This document shows positions 17,157-26,063 of a DNA stretch of 64,000 nucleotides, piece after piece. Under the pieces are notes generated by a model that was given only the letters and a program-made list of their open reading frames with translations, had not been told where the DNA came from and ran no database searches. The number at the start of each line of letters is the position of its first letter. Position 1 is the stretch's first letter. A program made the position numbers and the translations under genes. The stretch is from positions 4,171-68,170 of the forward strand of contig JBAWGF010000099.1 of NCBI GenBank assembly GCA_049592615.1, read 5' to 3'. Source of the DNA: Palsa-295 sp049592615. GTDB lineage: Bacteria > Acidobacteriota > Terriglobia > Acidiferrales > UBA7541.

Positions 17157-18059
17157 ATGCAAGCCCTTGGCATCGGCATCACGGCCGCCACGGTCGCCAT
17201 CCTCGTGATCGGTTTTTTTCGCTCGAGCCGCCGCCCTTTCCCGGCGCAGGGGTGGCTCGGAATCGTGGCGCTCGCGGGCGCCGAGTGGCTGATGTTCCAC
17301 CGCATCGATCCGGTCGCCACGTACTTCACGCCCATCGCCTGGAGCGCTTATATCCTGATCGTGGATGCCGCCGTGCTTTCGCTCACAGGCCGCTCGCGCC
17401 TGCACGATGCGCCCTTCACCGTCGCGCGCATGTCGCTGCTTTCCGTTCCGCTCTGGCTGATTTTTGAGGCCTATAACGTGCGTCTGCAAAATTGGACCTA
17501 CGTCGGCGTGCCGCGTGAATGGCCTGAGGCGCTCGCCGGATACATCTGGTCGTTCGCTACGATCACGCCTGCAATCTTTCAAACTTCCGATTTGGTTCAG
17601 GCGCTCCTGCCACCGCTTCCGGCAAAACCTCGGGGTTTTTCGCGGGGTGCTGAAAATGTATTGATCGCCTGCGGTGCGGCGTGTTTGATTCTTCCGCTCG
17701 TGATTCCGCAGCGGCTGGCCGCCAATCTTTTCGCGCTCGTGTGGGTCGGCTTCCTGCTTTTGCTCGATCCCATCAATCGGCGTCTAAGATTGCCTTCTTT
17801 TCTGGGCGATATTTCGGAAGGCTTCCTGCGCCGATTCTACGGATTTTTCTTCGCGGGTTGGATTTGCGGCTGGCTGTGGGAATTCTGGAATAACTGGGCC
17901 GCGGCGAAGTGGCATTACACGTTTCCAGTGTTTCAGAACTTGAAAATTTTCGAAATGCCCGCCCCCGGCTATCTCGGTTTTCCGCCCTTTGCGCTCGATT
18001 GTTTCGTGATGTACGTTAGCGCGGCCTGGCTCGCCGGTTGGTTGAAGAGAGTGAAATGA
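17157..18059 (+). CDS. Uncharacterised polytopic membrane protein
   Basis: About 300 residues with seven to eight hydrophobic segments. I take the start as MQALGIGITAATVAIL at 17157; earlier in-frame starts at 17115 and 17136 cannot be excluded, and none has a strong ribosome-binding site. Notable charged or aromatic blocks are EWLMFHRIDPVATYF, FEAYNVRLQNWTYVGVPREW, FATITPAIFQTSDL and WEFWNNWAAAKWHYTFPV. I do not recognise a characterised family. Its TGA overlaps the ATG of the next gene (ATGA), so the two products are probably made together. Confidence 0.75.
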   Translation: MQALGIGITAATVAILVIGFFRSSRRPFPAQGWLGIVALAGAEWLMFHRIDPVATYFTPIAWSAYILIVDAAVLSLTGRSRLHDAPFTVARMSLLSVPLWLIFEAYNVRLQNWTYVGVPREWPEALAGYIWSFATITPAIFQTSDLVQALLPPLPAKPRGFSRGAENVLIACGAACLILPLVIPQRLAANLFALVWVGFLLLLDPINRRLRLPSFLGDISEGFLRRFYGFFFAGWICGWLWEFWNNWAAAKWHYTFPVFQNLKIFEMPAPGYLGFPPFALDCFVMYVSAAWLAGWLKRVK

Positions 18060-19012
18060 AAAATACCCTCGCTCGATTCTTTCTCTTCTTTCTTCTCGGA
18101 GTCGCGATTTTTGCCTCGCTGGGTGCAAGGCCTGTCCGCGCCGGCGAGAAGTTGACCCTCCCTCCGGAAGCGCTGAATGCCATGGAGAAGATGTACGGCG
18201 GCGATCTCGACGCCGCGATTGTGATCGCGCGCGGTCTCGAGCAAGCGCAGCCGGAGAACGCGCTCGGGTATCTGCTGGAGGCGGAGGCACGCTGGTGGAA
18301 AATCTATTGCGCCGCGTGTGATATCAAATGGGGAAGGGTGGAAGCAGCGAAACGCGCAAGAAAACCGGAGGACGACGCCTATCTTGCGCTCGCGGACCGA
18401 GTGATCCAACTCACCGGTGCGGGGATCACGAAATCGGATACATCGGTCCTGCATCTCTACGCGGGAATTGGATGGGCTCTTAAGGCCCGGCTTTACGGCC
18501 TGCGCAGCGAGACTCGCAATGCGGCGCACGCGGGCGTCAGCGCGCGCACTGAATTCTTACGCGCCTTGCAGCTCGATCCGCAAATGGCCGATGCGAAAGT
18601 GGGGCTCGGCCTCTACAACTATTACGTGGACACGCTCTCCAGCTTCGTGAAGTTCCTGCGATTCTTTATGGGGATCCCCGGAGGAAACAAGAAGGAAGGA
18701 ATCCAGCAGCTCGAAACGGGGATGAAGGAAGGCGTTCTGATGGCGGTCGAAGCGCGCTTCTACCTCGCGAAGAATTTGCGGACCTACGACGAGCAATATG
18801 AACAGGCAGCCGTGATTCTCGAGCCGCTCGTCTTGCGCTATCCGAAGAATCCGATCTTTCTTCTTCTGCTCGGCAATCTCAACGCAGAATTAAATCGCAA
18901 AGAGCCGGCCGTGAAATATTTTCACGCGGCACTCGATCTCTCGATTGCAGATCCCGCCTGCGCCACCCGCGTTGGCGCGGTCGCGAATTCCTTCCTCATG
19001 TCCTTGCATTAG
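18056..19012 (+). CDS. Exported TPR-like protein, function unknown
   Basis: 318 residues from an ATG at 18056 overlapping the upstream stop. A signal peptide spans residues 1-29 (FFLFFLLGVAIFASLGARPV). The mature part is alpha-helical, with tetratricopeptide-like pairs such as AAIVIARGLEQAQPENALGY, AEFLRALQLDPQMADAKVGL-type pattern and EQAAVILEPLVLRYPKNPIF. TPR folds mediate protein-protein contacts, so it may be a periplasmic scaffold working with the membrane protein it is coupled to (inference). It is convergent with the MFS transporter gene. Confidence 0.75.
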   Translation: MKNTLARFFLFFLLGVAIFASLGARPVRAGEKLTLPPEALNAMEKMYGGDLDAAIVIARGLEQAQPENALGYLLEAEARWWKIYCAACDIKWGRVEAAKRARKPEDDAYLALADRVIQLTGAGITKSDTSVLHLYAGIGWALKARLYGLRSETRNAAHAGVSARTEFLRALQLDPQMADAKVGLGLYNYYVDTLSSFVKFLRFFMGIPGGNKKEGIQQLETGMKEGVLMAVEARFYLAKNLRTYDEQYEQAAVILEPLVLRYPKNPIFLLLLGNLNAELNRKEPAVKYFHAALDLSIADPACATRVGAVANSFLMSLH

Positions 19013-19023
19013 CAGAGGACCGC

Positions 19024-20304
19024 CTACGCGGGACGCGGGGCATGCTCCAAATCTCTCGAACCAATCCGGCTCATCATCAGCGCTGATACACATCCCAACA
19101 CGAACGCCGTGCCCCATAGGGCATGCGACCCCCATCGCTGCACCAGGACCGCGCCTAAAAAGGGCCCTATCGAAAATGCGATGCTGAACGACATCGTATA
19201 GAGACCCATATACTCGCCGCGCCGGCCCTCGGGCGCGATTTCGGCAGTATAGGCGGCGCTGCTCGGGAGCAGGATCATTTCCCCGAATGTCCAAACGACG
19301 ACCGCCGCAAGCACTCCGGCAGCGCTTGAAACGAACCCGAACGATCCAAACCCAATTGCATACAGAATGGCGCCCAGTGTCAGCGTCCGCCTGTGAGGCC
19401 AGTGCGCCATGATGGTGTTCAGGGGAACTTCTATAAAAACGATGATCAGCGTGTTCAGTGTGAACACGGTCCCGTACAACGATGCCGGCAGATGCAAATC
19501 CCGCACGAGAAAAAGCGGCACGTTGGAAGTGAGCTGGAAAAAGACGAGCGTCACCGGAATTAACGCCGCGAGGAAATACAGCATTCGCGGGTCGCGAAAG
19601 CCCCGTAGATCGGCCGCCGGATGAGGCGCAGCAAGCGGTGCCGCCGATTCCACTTCCATCTCCCGGCCGAGGTCTTCGGGATCTTCCGCCGTCTCCCAAT
19701 CTTCTGCGTGCCCGCGGGCTCCGGTCTTTTTCTTCCAATCAGACCACGGCGCCAGCACCAGCCAGATCCACGCCAGAAGTGACGTGGCTCCATCCACAAA
19801 GAACAGGGACCGAAAAGAGAATACCGCCAGGATTCCTCCGATGGCAGGGCCGACGCTCATTCCGAGATTCACCGAAAGGCGGCTGAGCGCAAACGCAGCC
19901 TTGCGCTGCGACGGGGCCACGAGATCGGAAATGACCGCGAGGCTCGGTGGGCGCACCGACTCGTTCAGTACGGCAAAGAAAAACGTCATCACCAGGATGG
20001 CCGCGAAGCGGTGCGCCAGCGGGAACAAAAAAAGCAGGACGCCCGAGAAAAACAAAGACGCTTTCATCACCACGAGCGGCCCCAGGCGGTCGGTGAGCCG
20101 TCCTGCGACCGGCATCGCCAGCAGGGCGGCGATGCCATACACCGTGAGAGCGAGTGCGGCGCGAGCGGGAGAAATGGCGAGCGTGCGCGTGAGGTAGAGG
20201 ACGAGAAATGGCAGCACCATCGTCCCCGCGCGATTCACGAGCGTCGCCGCGCAAAGAATCCAGATTTCTCGCGGCAGGTTTTTCAGCCCACGCCAGGGGT
20301 TCAT
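19024..20304 (-). CDS. MFS transporter
   Basis: A 426-residue Major Facilitator Superfamily protein with about twelve helices. The loop 2-3 signature reads GRLTDRLGPLVVM. The central loop between helices 6 and 7 is long, polar and charged (residues about 190-240). SAAYTAEIAPEGRRGEYMGL is a typical second-half loop. The substrate is unknown; similarity of layout to drug-efflux or sugar-export types is only general. It ends against the TPR-like gene and is 40 nt downstream of lipA on the same strand, so read-through from lipA is possible. Confidence 0.88.
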   Translation of the reverse strand: MNPWRGLKNLPREIWILCAATLVNRAGTMVLPFLVLYLTRTLAISPARAALALTVYGIAALLAMPVAGRLTDRLGPLVVMKASLFFSGVLLFLFPLAHRFAAILVMTFFFAVLNESVRPPSLAVISDLVAPSQRKAAFALSRLSVNLGMSVGPAIGGILAVFSFRSLFFVDGATSLLAWIWLVLAPWSDWKKKTGARGHAEDWETAEDPEDLGREMEVESAAPLAAPHPAADLRGFRDPRMLYFLAALIPVTLVFFQLTSNVPLFLVRDLHLPASLYGTVFTLNTLIIVFIEVPLNTIMAHWPHRRTLTLGAILYAIGFGSFGFVSSAAGVLAAVVVWTFGEMILLPSSAAYTAEIAPEGRRGEYMGLYTMSFSIAFSIGPFLGAVLVQRWGSHALWGTAFVLGCVSALMMSRIGSRDLEHAPRPA

Positions 20305-20344
20305 CGGAATTCAGCGGGCGAAGAGGCGGAGTGCTTCGCCAAGG

Positions 20345-21259
20345 TCAGCCGCGTGCGGATTCTTCCTGCTCGAAGGCATGATAGGACGACCGGACGAGCG
20401 GCCCGGCTTCCACGTGCTTGAAACCCATCGGCTCGCCCAGCCGCTTGAATTCCGCAAATTCGTCCGGGTGGACGAACCGTTCCACCGGCAGATGCTCCGG
20501 CATGGGCTGGAGGTATTGCCCGAGCGTCAAAATGTGCGTGCCCTGCGCCGCAATCTCTTCCATTGCCTGCAATACTTCCTCGCGCGTTTCGCCGAGGCCT
20601 AACATCATCCCCGTTTTCGTCGGCATCTCCGGCGAGATCTCACGCGCGCGGCGAAGCAATTCGAGCGACCGCTCGTACACGGCGCCTTTTCGCACGCGCC
20701 GGTAAAGCCGCGGCACCGTTTCCATGTTGTGATTCAGCACGTCGGGCCGCGCCGCGATCACGGTTTCGAGCGCCGGCCAATCGCCGCGAAAATCCGGGAT
20801 CAGCACTTCGACTTTACAGTCGGGAACGCGCCGGCGAATCCCGGAAATCGTGCGCGCAAAAATCGCCGCGCCTCCGTCAGGCTGATCGTCGCGGTTCACC
20901 GACGTCACGACCGCATATCGCAATCCCATCCGCTCGACCGCTTCCGCCACTCGCTCCGGTTCATCCTGTTCCGGCGGCCCCAGCGGCTTTCCGCTTGGCA
21001 CGGCGCAGAATCCGCAGGCGCGCGTGCAGATGTTTCCCAGGATCATGAAAGTTGCCGTGCGGTGTTCCCAGCATTCGCCCATGTTCGGGCAGCGCGCGCT
21101 CTCGCAAACCGTGTGTAGATCAAGCGTCCGCATGATGCTCTTCAGTTCCTGATAATTCTGCCCGCCAAAAAATCGCACGCGCAGCCACGCCGGGCGCGGA
21201 TGCGCCGCCGGCGGCGGCGTCACAGGAATGCTCGGCAAAATGTGAAACGGGCTAGCCAC
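20345..21259 (-). CDS. lipA: Lipoyl synthase
   Basis: A 304-residue radical-SAM enzyme that inserts two sulfur atoms into octanoyl groups on E2 and GcvH proteins. Both [4Fe-4S] clusters are readable: the auxiliary cluster motif CESARCPNMGEC (Cys52, 57, 63) and the radical-SAM motif CTRACGFC (Cys78, 82, 85). The C-terminal RSSYHA contains the conserved Ser that ligates the auxiliary cluster. The start is a GTG at 21259 without an obvious ribosome-binding site. No lipB is adjacent; octanoyl transfer must be encoded elsewhere. Confidence 0.97.
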   Translation of the reverse strand: MASPFHILPSIPVTPPPAAHPRPAWLRVRFFGGQNYQELKSIMRTLDLHTVCESARCPNMGECWEHRTATFMILGNICTRACGFCAVPSGKPLGPPEQDEPERVAEAVERMGLRYAVVTSVNRDDQPDGGAAIFARTISGIRRRVPDCKVEVLIPDFRGDWPALETVIAARPDVLNHNMETVPRLYRRVRKGAVYERSLELLRRAREISPEMPTKTGMMLGLGETREEVLQAMEEIAAQGTHILTLGQYLQPMPEHLPVERFVHPDEFAEFKRLGEPMGFKHVEAGPLVRSSYHAFEQEESARG

Positions 21260-21494
21260 TTTTGTGTTCTCGAGAGAAAGTCATTTTACGCGGACGCAAG
21301 CTTCGAGACAACCTTCTCGCGCAAAAGCAGAACCCAGCGTTTCGTGCTTTTGCGAGGCCCGACTGTTCAAGCGGGGGCACGCTTGGTACTGGCAATTTGT
21401 GTCTTTCTTACAACACCGCACGGAAGGCTCTCGCAGTTGCTCCCGTAACCTGCTGATTACAATGGCATAAAATCGCATATCGGAGGCCACTCGA

Positions 21495-21560
21495 ATGCTT
21501 GTACCATTCAGGCTTACCAGCCCTGATGCCCCTCCAACTCACAATTCAGCGCCCGGTTGA
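21495..21560 (+). CDS. Possible 21-residue upstream ORF overlapping the lpxC start
   Basis: An ATG at 21495 with GGAGG exactly eight bases upstream opens a 21-codon frame ending at TGA 21558-21560. It overlaps the lpxC start in a different frame. The peptide shows no recognisable family. Its ribosome-binding site is better than any seen for lpxC itself, so it could couple or damp lpxC translation, or simply be chance. Confidence 0.3.
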   Translation: MLVPFRLTSPDAPPTHNSAPG

Positions 21561-22431
21561 AACCGAAGGAATCGGTTTGCACACGGCCGTGCATTCCCAC
21601 CTGCGGTTCGTCCCAGCGCCCGCCGACACTGGAATCGTTTTCCGCCGCGTGGACCTCGACAATTTCGAAATCGAAGCGCATGTCCGCAACGTCGCGCGCG
21701 TGAGCTACGCCACTAGCCTGATGAAGCAAGGCGTACTTCTCTCAACCACCGAGCATGTGCTCGCCGCGCTTTATTCCTGCGGCGTGGACAACGTATATGT
21801 CGAGCTCGACGCACTCGAGTTGCCGATTCTCGACGGCTCGGCGAAGCCGTTCATCGACCTCCTCGCTCGCGCGGGGACTCGGCAATTGCGCCGCCAGCGG
21901 CGATATGTAAGCGTCGTGAAGCCGCTTGAGTTCTCGGACGGCGATCGCCGCATCGGCATTTACCCCGCCGAAGAATTTCGCGTGCACTGTTTCGTCGATT
22001 ACCATCACCCGGCTTGCGGCCCGCAACAAGTGGAGCTGACTGTTGACCGCGAATCCTTCAGCCGCGAACTGGCCCCCGCGCGGACCTTCGGCTTCATGAA
22101 AGATTTTGCCGGGCTTCAGGCGATGGGCCTGATCCGCGGCGGCTCCGTGGACAATGCAATCGTGCTCGACGACACCTCGGTGATGAACGGCCCATTGCGT
22201 TTCCCGGACGAATTCGGGCGCCACAAGGCGCTCGATCTGATCGGCGATCTGGCGCTGATTGGGCGCCCTCTGAAAGCACGCATCGTAGCTCACAAAGCGG
22301 GCCATGCCCTGCATACTCAATTGGTTACGCGCCTCCTCGCGGACCATTCTCTCTGGACCGAAACGATGGAATCATCCTCTACGAGCGTGTCCCCCGTCTC
22401 CGTCGCCGTCCCTCTCGACGCTGCTTCTTAA
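21526..22431 (+). CDS. lpxC: UDP-3-O-acyl-N-acetylglucosamine deacetylase
   Basis: A 301-residue zinc deacetylase catalysing the committed step of lipid A synthesis. The start at 21526 (MPLQLTIQRPVETEGIGLHT) gives the normal N-terminus; a TTG at 21499 is an alternative that would use the GGAGG at 21482-21486. Hallmarks are TTEHVLAALYSCGVDN (zinc His), LPILDGSAKPF, ARTFGFM, DNAIVLDD, HKALDLIGDLALIG (zinc His and Asp) and HKAGHALHTQLV (catalytic His). It shows that the organism makes lipid A. glmU follows 89 nt downstream, joining two UDP-GlcNAc-related steps in one locus. Confidence 0.96.
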   Translation: MPLQLTIQRPVETEGIGLHTAVHSHLRFVPAPADTGIVFRRVDLDNFEIEAHVRNVARVSYATSLMKQGVLLSTTEHVLAALYSCGVDNVYVELDALELPILDGSAKPFIDLLARAGTRQLRRQRRYVSVVKPLEFSDGDRRIGIYPAEEFRVHCFVDYHHPACGPQQVELTVDRESFSRELAPARTFGFMKDFAGLQAMGLIRGGSVDNAIVLDDTSVMNGPLRFPDEFGRHKALDLIGDLALIGRPLKARIVAHKAGHALHTQLVTRLLADHSLWTETMESSSTSVSPVSVAVPLDAAS

Positions 22432-22520
22432 ACACGCGCCCCAGATGAGCTCGATGACGCGCAACATGCGATCCCCTTTCCGTTGCGAAAACCCCGGTTG
22501 GAAGCGACAATAACTTTGAG

Positions 22521-24017
22521 ATGCTGGCGCCTGACACCATCGTCATTATTCTAGCTGCGGGCAAAGGCACGCGAATGCACTCCGACCTCGCGAAGGTGCT
22601 GCATCGCGCGGGCGGACGTCCGCTCATCGAGCATGTCGTGCGCGCCTGTCAGCCGCTGAAGCCGGCGCAATTGCTCGTCGTGGTGGGTCATCAGGCGAAA
22701 GAAGTGGAAGCGATCGTCGCGGGCTTCGACGCGCAAACCGTATTGCAGCAGCCTCAGCGTGGAACCGGACACGCCATTCAGGTTGCGCGCCGCGCCATGC
22801 GCAAGAGCGCGAAGTTCGCGATCGTCGTCCCGGGCGACGCGCCGCTGCTGCGCACGGAAACTCTCACGGCGCTTCTCGAAACGCATCGCAGGGGAGAGGC
22901 CGCAGCAACGCTGCTGACCGCGGAACTCGACAACCCGTCCGATTACGGCCGCATCGTTCGCGATTCCGAAGGCCGCATCCAGGCAATCGTTGAAGAAAAT
23001 GCGGCCACGCCCGAACAGCGCGCCATCCGCGAGGTGAATTCCAGCATTTATTGCTTCACGCTCGAAAAACTCTGGCCCTGCCTCAACGCGCTGCGCCCGA
23101 ACAACGCCCATCGCGAGCTTTATCTCACCGACGCGATCGGTCATCTTCGCCAGCGCAACGAACGCGTCCTTGCTCAGGTCGCCGCCGATCCGAAAGAAAT
23201 CCTCGGCTGCAATACCCGCGCTGGACTCGTGGATGTGGATCGCGTTTTCCGGGCGCGCAAAGCGGCTGAATTGATGGACGCGGGCGTAACGATTTATTTG
23301 CCTGAGACGGTCATGATCGATCCGGAAGTCACGGCCGGCCCCGACACGGTGATCGAGCCCTGCGTTCAACTTCTTGGCAAGACGCGCGTCGGCGCGCGCT
23401 GTACGATTCGCACTGGAAGCGTGCTTCACGATATGCGCCTCGATGACGATGCGATTGTAAACGCGCATTGCGTCCTTTTTTCGAGCCGCATCGGTTCGCA
23501 CGCGGCCGTCGGACCGTTCTCGCGCCTGCGTCCCGGTGCGGATATTCGCGCCGGCGCTCACATCGGAAATTTTGTGGAAGTGAAAAAATCGGTCGTGCAC
23601 GAAGGCGCGAAGGCGAATCATCTTTCTTATATTGGCGACGCCTCGATCGGCCGCGAATCCAACATCGGCGCCGGCACGATCACGTGCAACTACGACGGCG
23701 TCGCGAAGCACCCGACTACGATTGGCGAACGCGTCTTCATCGGCAGCGATACAGCGCTCGTCGCGCCGGTGCGCGTTGGCGACGGCGCTTATGTCGCCGC
23801 CGGCTCCACAATCACAGAAAATGTCCCCTCCGACGCACTCGCCATCGCCCGCGGGCGCCAGACGAACAAGCCCGGTTGGGCCGCCGCCCGGCGCCGCGAA
23901 CTCGCGCGCGCCGCGAAACCAAAGCGCGCGAAGCGCGCGCGCCCGAAACGCCGTACTGCGAAACGCACTCGATCGAAGCCTCGTCGCAGGACGAAACGCA
24001 TTCGCCCCCGCCGCTAG
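22521..24017 (+). CDS. glmU: Bifunctional GlmU (GlcNAc-1-P uridyltransferase / GlcN-1-P acetyltransferase) with basic C-terminal tail
   Basis: 498 residues. The N-terminal Rossmann-like pyrophosphorylase domain carries ILAAGKGTRMHSDLAKVLH and QPQRGTGHAIQVA; residues from about 265 onward form the left-handed beta-helix acetyltransferase, with PFSRLRPGADI, NFVEVKKS, NHLSYIGDASIG and NIGAGTITCNYDG. It makes UDP-GlcNAc for peptidoglycan and lipid A. Homologues usually end near residue 455-460 (KPGWAAxRR). Here about 40 extra residues follow, and 21 of the last 35 are Lys or Arg. The tail may bind nucleic acid or anionic polymer, or be a local low-complexity extension; its function is unknown. 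Confidence 0.96.
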   Translation: MLAPDTIVIILAAGKGTRMHSDLAKVLHRAGGRPLIEHVVRACQPLKPAQLLVVVGHQAKEVEAIVAGFDAQTVLQQPQRGTGHAIQVARRAMRKSAKFAIVVPGDAPLLRTETLTALLETHRRGEAAATLLTAELDNPSDYGRIVRDSEGRIQAIVEENAATPEQRAIREVNSSIYCFTLEKLWPCLNALRPNNAHRELYLTDAIGHLRQRNERVLAQVAADPKEILGCNTRAGLVDVDRVFRARKAAELMDAGVTIYLPETVMIDPEVTAGPDTVIEPCVQLLGKTRVGARCTIRTGSVLHDMRLDDDAIVNAHCVLFSSRIGSHAAVGPFSRLRPGADIRAGAHIGNFVEVKKSVVHEGAKANHLSYIGDASIGRESNIGAGTITCNYDGVAKHPTTIGERVFIGSDTALVAPVRVGDGAYVAAGSTITENVPSDALAIARGRQTNKPGWAAARRRELARAAKPKRAKRARPKRRTAKRTRSKPRRRTKRIRPRR

Positions 24018-24160
24018 CAAACAAAGCCGTTTGGGGAGAGATTTTCGAGCGGTCTGCCATGGCGGGAACGTTAGCAACCGCCTGGGGCGCTGAAGGTGCG
24101 TCTGGGAGAGGAACTTGGGCGGGAGCCGGACAGAACAAGTACGACTCCCGCCAAAAAATG

Positions 24161-24277
24161 TTAGAACAGGATGGGGCTGGATTTGTCCGATACTTTCTGG
24201 ATGACGAACTCGAGGTTCTTCACCTTTCCCATTTTCTTTCCTTGACGAAGCTTCTTGGTGCTCTTCTTGGATGCCAT
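24161..24277 (-). CDS. 38-residue Lys-rich peptide
   Basis: A very short gene with an excellent ribosome-binding site (AAAGGAGG, six bases before the ATG at 24277). The product starts MASKKSTKKLRQGKKMGKVK and ends in a mixed hydrophobic stretch (NLEFVIQKVSDKSSPILF). Ten of the first 20 residues are Lys or Arg. I recall similar short Lys-rich peptides in acidobacterial genomes but cannot name a characterised family. The gene stands alone between glmU and purQ on the opposite strand. A GC-rich inverted repeat lies just downstream (24118-24125 with 24145-24152). Confidence 0.65.
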   Translation of the reverse strand: MASKKSTKKLRQGKKMGKVKNLEFVIQKVSDKSSPILF

Positions 24278-24568
24278 GGGCTCCTCCTTTTGCGCAATAT
24301 ATCTGCCTGTGCCCGACAACTTATCACAGCAGCAATTTGGGAGCCAAGTAGGGTCGAGCGCACAAACGGAGGCGTATGTCCCTGGTTTTATTGGGGATGC
24401 GCGGTGGGCGCCTAGCCAGAAGGCACAAGCCAAGGTCTTAGGAGCCGTTGAGTTTGTCAACATTCGTTGAATTTTTGTGAGTTCGAGCCGATAAACTGCG
24501 GGCTTCATGCATCCCGGCAAGCGGGATGAGGGCGTGTGCTAGAATGCAAACCGGGAGGAGGTTCCGAG

Positions 24569-25291
24569 ATGAAATTCGGCGTAATCCAATTTCCGGGTTC
24601 GAATTGCGACGACGACACGTTCCATGCAATCGGCTCCGTCATCGGCCAGCCGGTTGATTTCATCTGGCACCAATCGGAAAACGTTTCTGGTCTCGACGCC
24701 ATCATCCTTCCCGGCGGTTTTGCCTTCGGCGACTATCTCCGCACCGGCGCGATCGCTCGCTTCTCGCCCGTGATGCGCGCCGTCGAGAAATTCGCCCGCT
24801 CGGGCGGCCTCGTCCTCGGCATCTGCAACGGCTTCCAGATTCTTCTCGAAGCGGGACTGCTTCCCGGCGCGATGATGCGCAACAAAAATCTCCGCTTCCT
24901 CTGCCGCCAGGTTCACGTCCGCGTCGAGAGCGCGGACACGCCGTTCACCTGCGCCGCGCGCGTTGGTCAGGTCTTGAAAATGCCCATCGCGCACATGGAA
25001 GGAAATTATTTTGTGGATGCCGCGACGCTCGCCGAGCTCGAGCGCAACCGTCAGATTATTTTTCATTACGTGCACTCGGACGGCCGCGACGCGGGCGAAA
25101 ATGATTTCGCGGCAAATCCCAATGGCGCGCTCCACGCCATCGCCGGAATCTGCAATCGCGAACGCAACGTCCTGGGCCTGATGCCGCATCCGGAGCGCGC
25201 GGTCGAATCCCCGCTTGGCTCCGCCGACGGCCTCGTGCTCTTCCACTCCATGGTCGAAAGTCTCACGCGGCCCGTGGCAGTTCCTGCGTAG
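24569..25291 (+). CDS. purQ: Phosphoribosylformylglycinamidine synthase, glutaminase subunit
   Basis: A 240-residue class-I glutamine amidotransferase that supplies ammonia to PurL. The ATG at 24569 follows GGGAGGAGG. Conserved blocks are MKFGVIQFPGSNCDDDT, LPGGFAFGDYLR, LGICNGFQILLEAGLLPGA (nucleophile Cys in GICNG) and LGLMPHPERAVE with the catalytic His and Glu. It opens the purine operon. A purS gene, which normally completes the purQ/small-PurL complex, is not visible in this window. The next gene downstream is not a pur gene but an unknown ORF, seven nt away. Confidence 0.97.
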   Translation: MKFGVIQFPGSNCDDDTFHAIGSVIGQPVDFIWHQSENVSGLDAIILPGGFAFGDYLRTGAIARFSPVMRAVEKFARSGGLVLGICNGFQILLEAGLLPGAMMRNKNLRFLCRQVHVRVESADTPFTCAARVGQVLKMPIAHMEGNYFVDAATLAELERNRQIIFHYVHSDGRDAGENDFAANPNGALHAIAGICNRERNVLGLMPHPERAVESPLGSADGLVLFHSMVESLTRPVAVPA

Positions 25292-25298
25292 CCTAGCC

Positions 25299-26063
25299 AT
25301 GACTGATGCCTCGTCGCCAAGCGAGAAAAGTGAAAAGGGCGACGACATCGGGCTCACGTCGCTCTTTGACCTTCAGGATCGCGCTCTCTCACATAACTTC
25401 CGAGTTTCGAAGTGGGTGCAGGGCGCGTCCACCATACTGGCGCGGTCTGTCGCGTTGAATTTGTCGATTCTCGGCGCGATGCAGTTTGCTGCTGAGAAGC
25501 AGACTGCGATTCGCCGGTTCACCGTTGACGCGCTTTCTCACATCGTCGTTGCAGCCCGTCTCGGGTTGTGGGGTGCGCTGACAGAAAGTCAGTCTGTATT
25601 GCGTGGTGGCATTGAAAGCTGCGCTCAGTTGTTTTACGTGGTGGCGGAACAGCGCTACGAATCAACGATTTTCGAGGGCCGACGGCGGTTCAAGCAGTTA
25701 GATTTCAAGAAGGTGGTGGGCGAACTTGACGAGATCGGTCGCTACCTTAAAATGAGGCATGATCGGATATCAAGTCGGGCGTCGCATTCCACCGCTGCGA
25801 GGTTTCGTCAAACCGAGTACAAATTAGGGGACGTTGCCTACGACCGTCTAGGATGCGCGCTAAACGCGTTGTCTGCCGAGTACTCCCTATCGGACTGTAT
25901 CTTCCCGTCCAGAATCGTTGGCGACTCGCTTCACATGGCCTATATTCAGGACCAGCTGGAATTCAGTTGGCGAGAAGGCCTAGAGGATCTGGCGCGGGTC
26001 CATCGGGCATTTGTCGGGCAGCTGCTTGCCGAGAAACCGCAACTCGAGCATGAGGAAAGATGA
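25299..26063 (+). CDS. Uncharacterised protein inserted between purQ and purL
   Basis: 254 residues from an ATG at 25299. The protein looks soluble and mostly helical (RRFTVDALSHIVVAARLGLW, QSVLRGGIESCAQLFYVVAE, RFKQLDFKKVVGELDEIGRY). I recognise no family. Base composition and codon choice look less GC-biased than in purQ and purL. Its TGA overlaps the ATG of purL (ATGA), and it starts seven nt after purQ, so it is fully embedded in the operon. Whether it has a purine-related role or is a captured gene is unknown. Confidence 0.75.
   Translation: MTDASSPSEKSEKGDDIGLTSLFDLQDRALSHNFRVSKWVQGASTILARSVALNLSILGAMQFAAEKQTAIRRFTVDALSHIVVAARLGLWGALTESQSVLRGGIESCAQLFYVVAEQRYESTIFEGRRRFKQLDFKKVVGELDEIGRYLKMRHDRISSRASHSTAARFRQTEYKLGDVAYDRLGCALNALSAEYSLSDCIFPSRIVGDSLHMAYIQDQLEFSWREGLEDLARVHRAFVGQLLAEKPQLEHEER

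Noticed and set aside
22551..24077. A 508-codon open frame on the minus strand opposite glmU
   Set aside because: It is a shadow of the GC-rich glmU gene. The product has no recognisable motif, while the plus strand encodes an intact GlmU.
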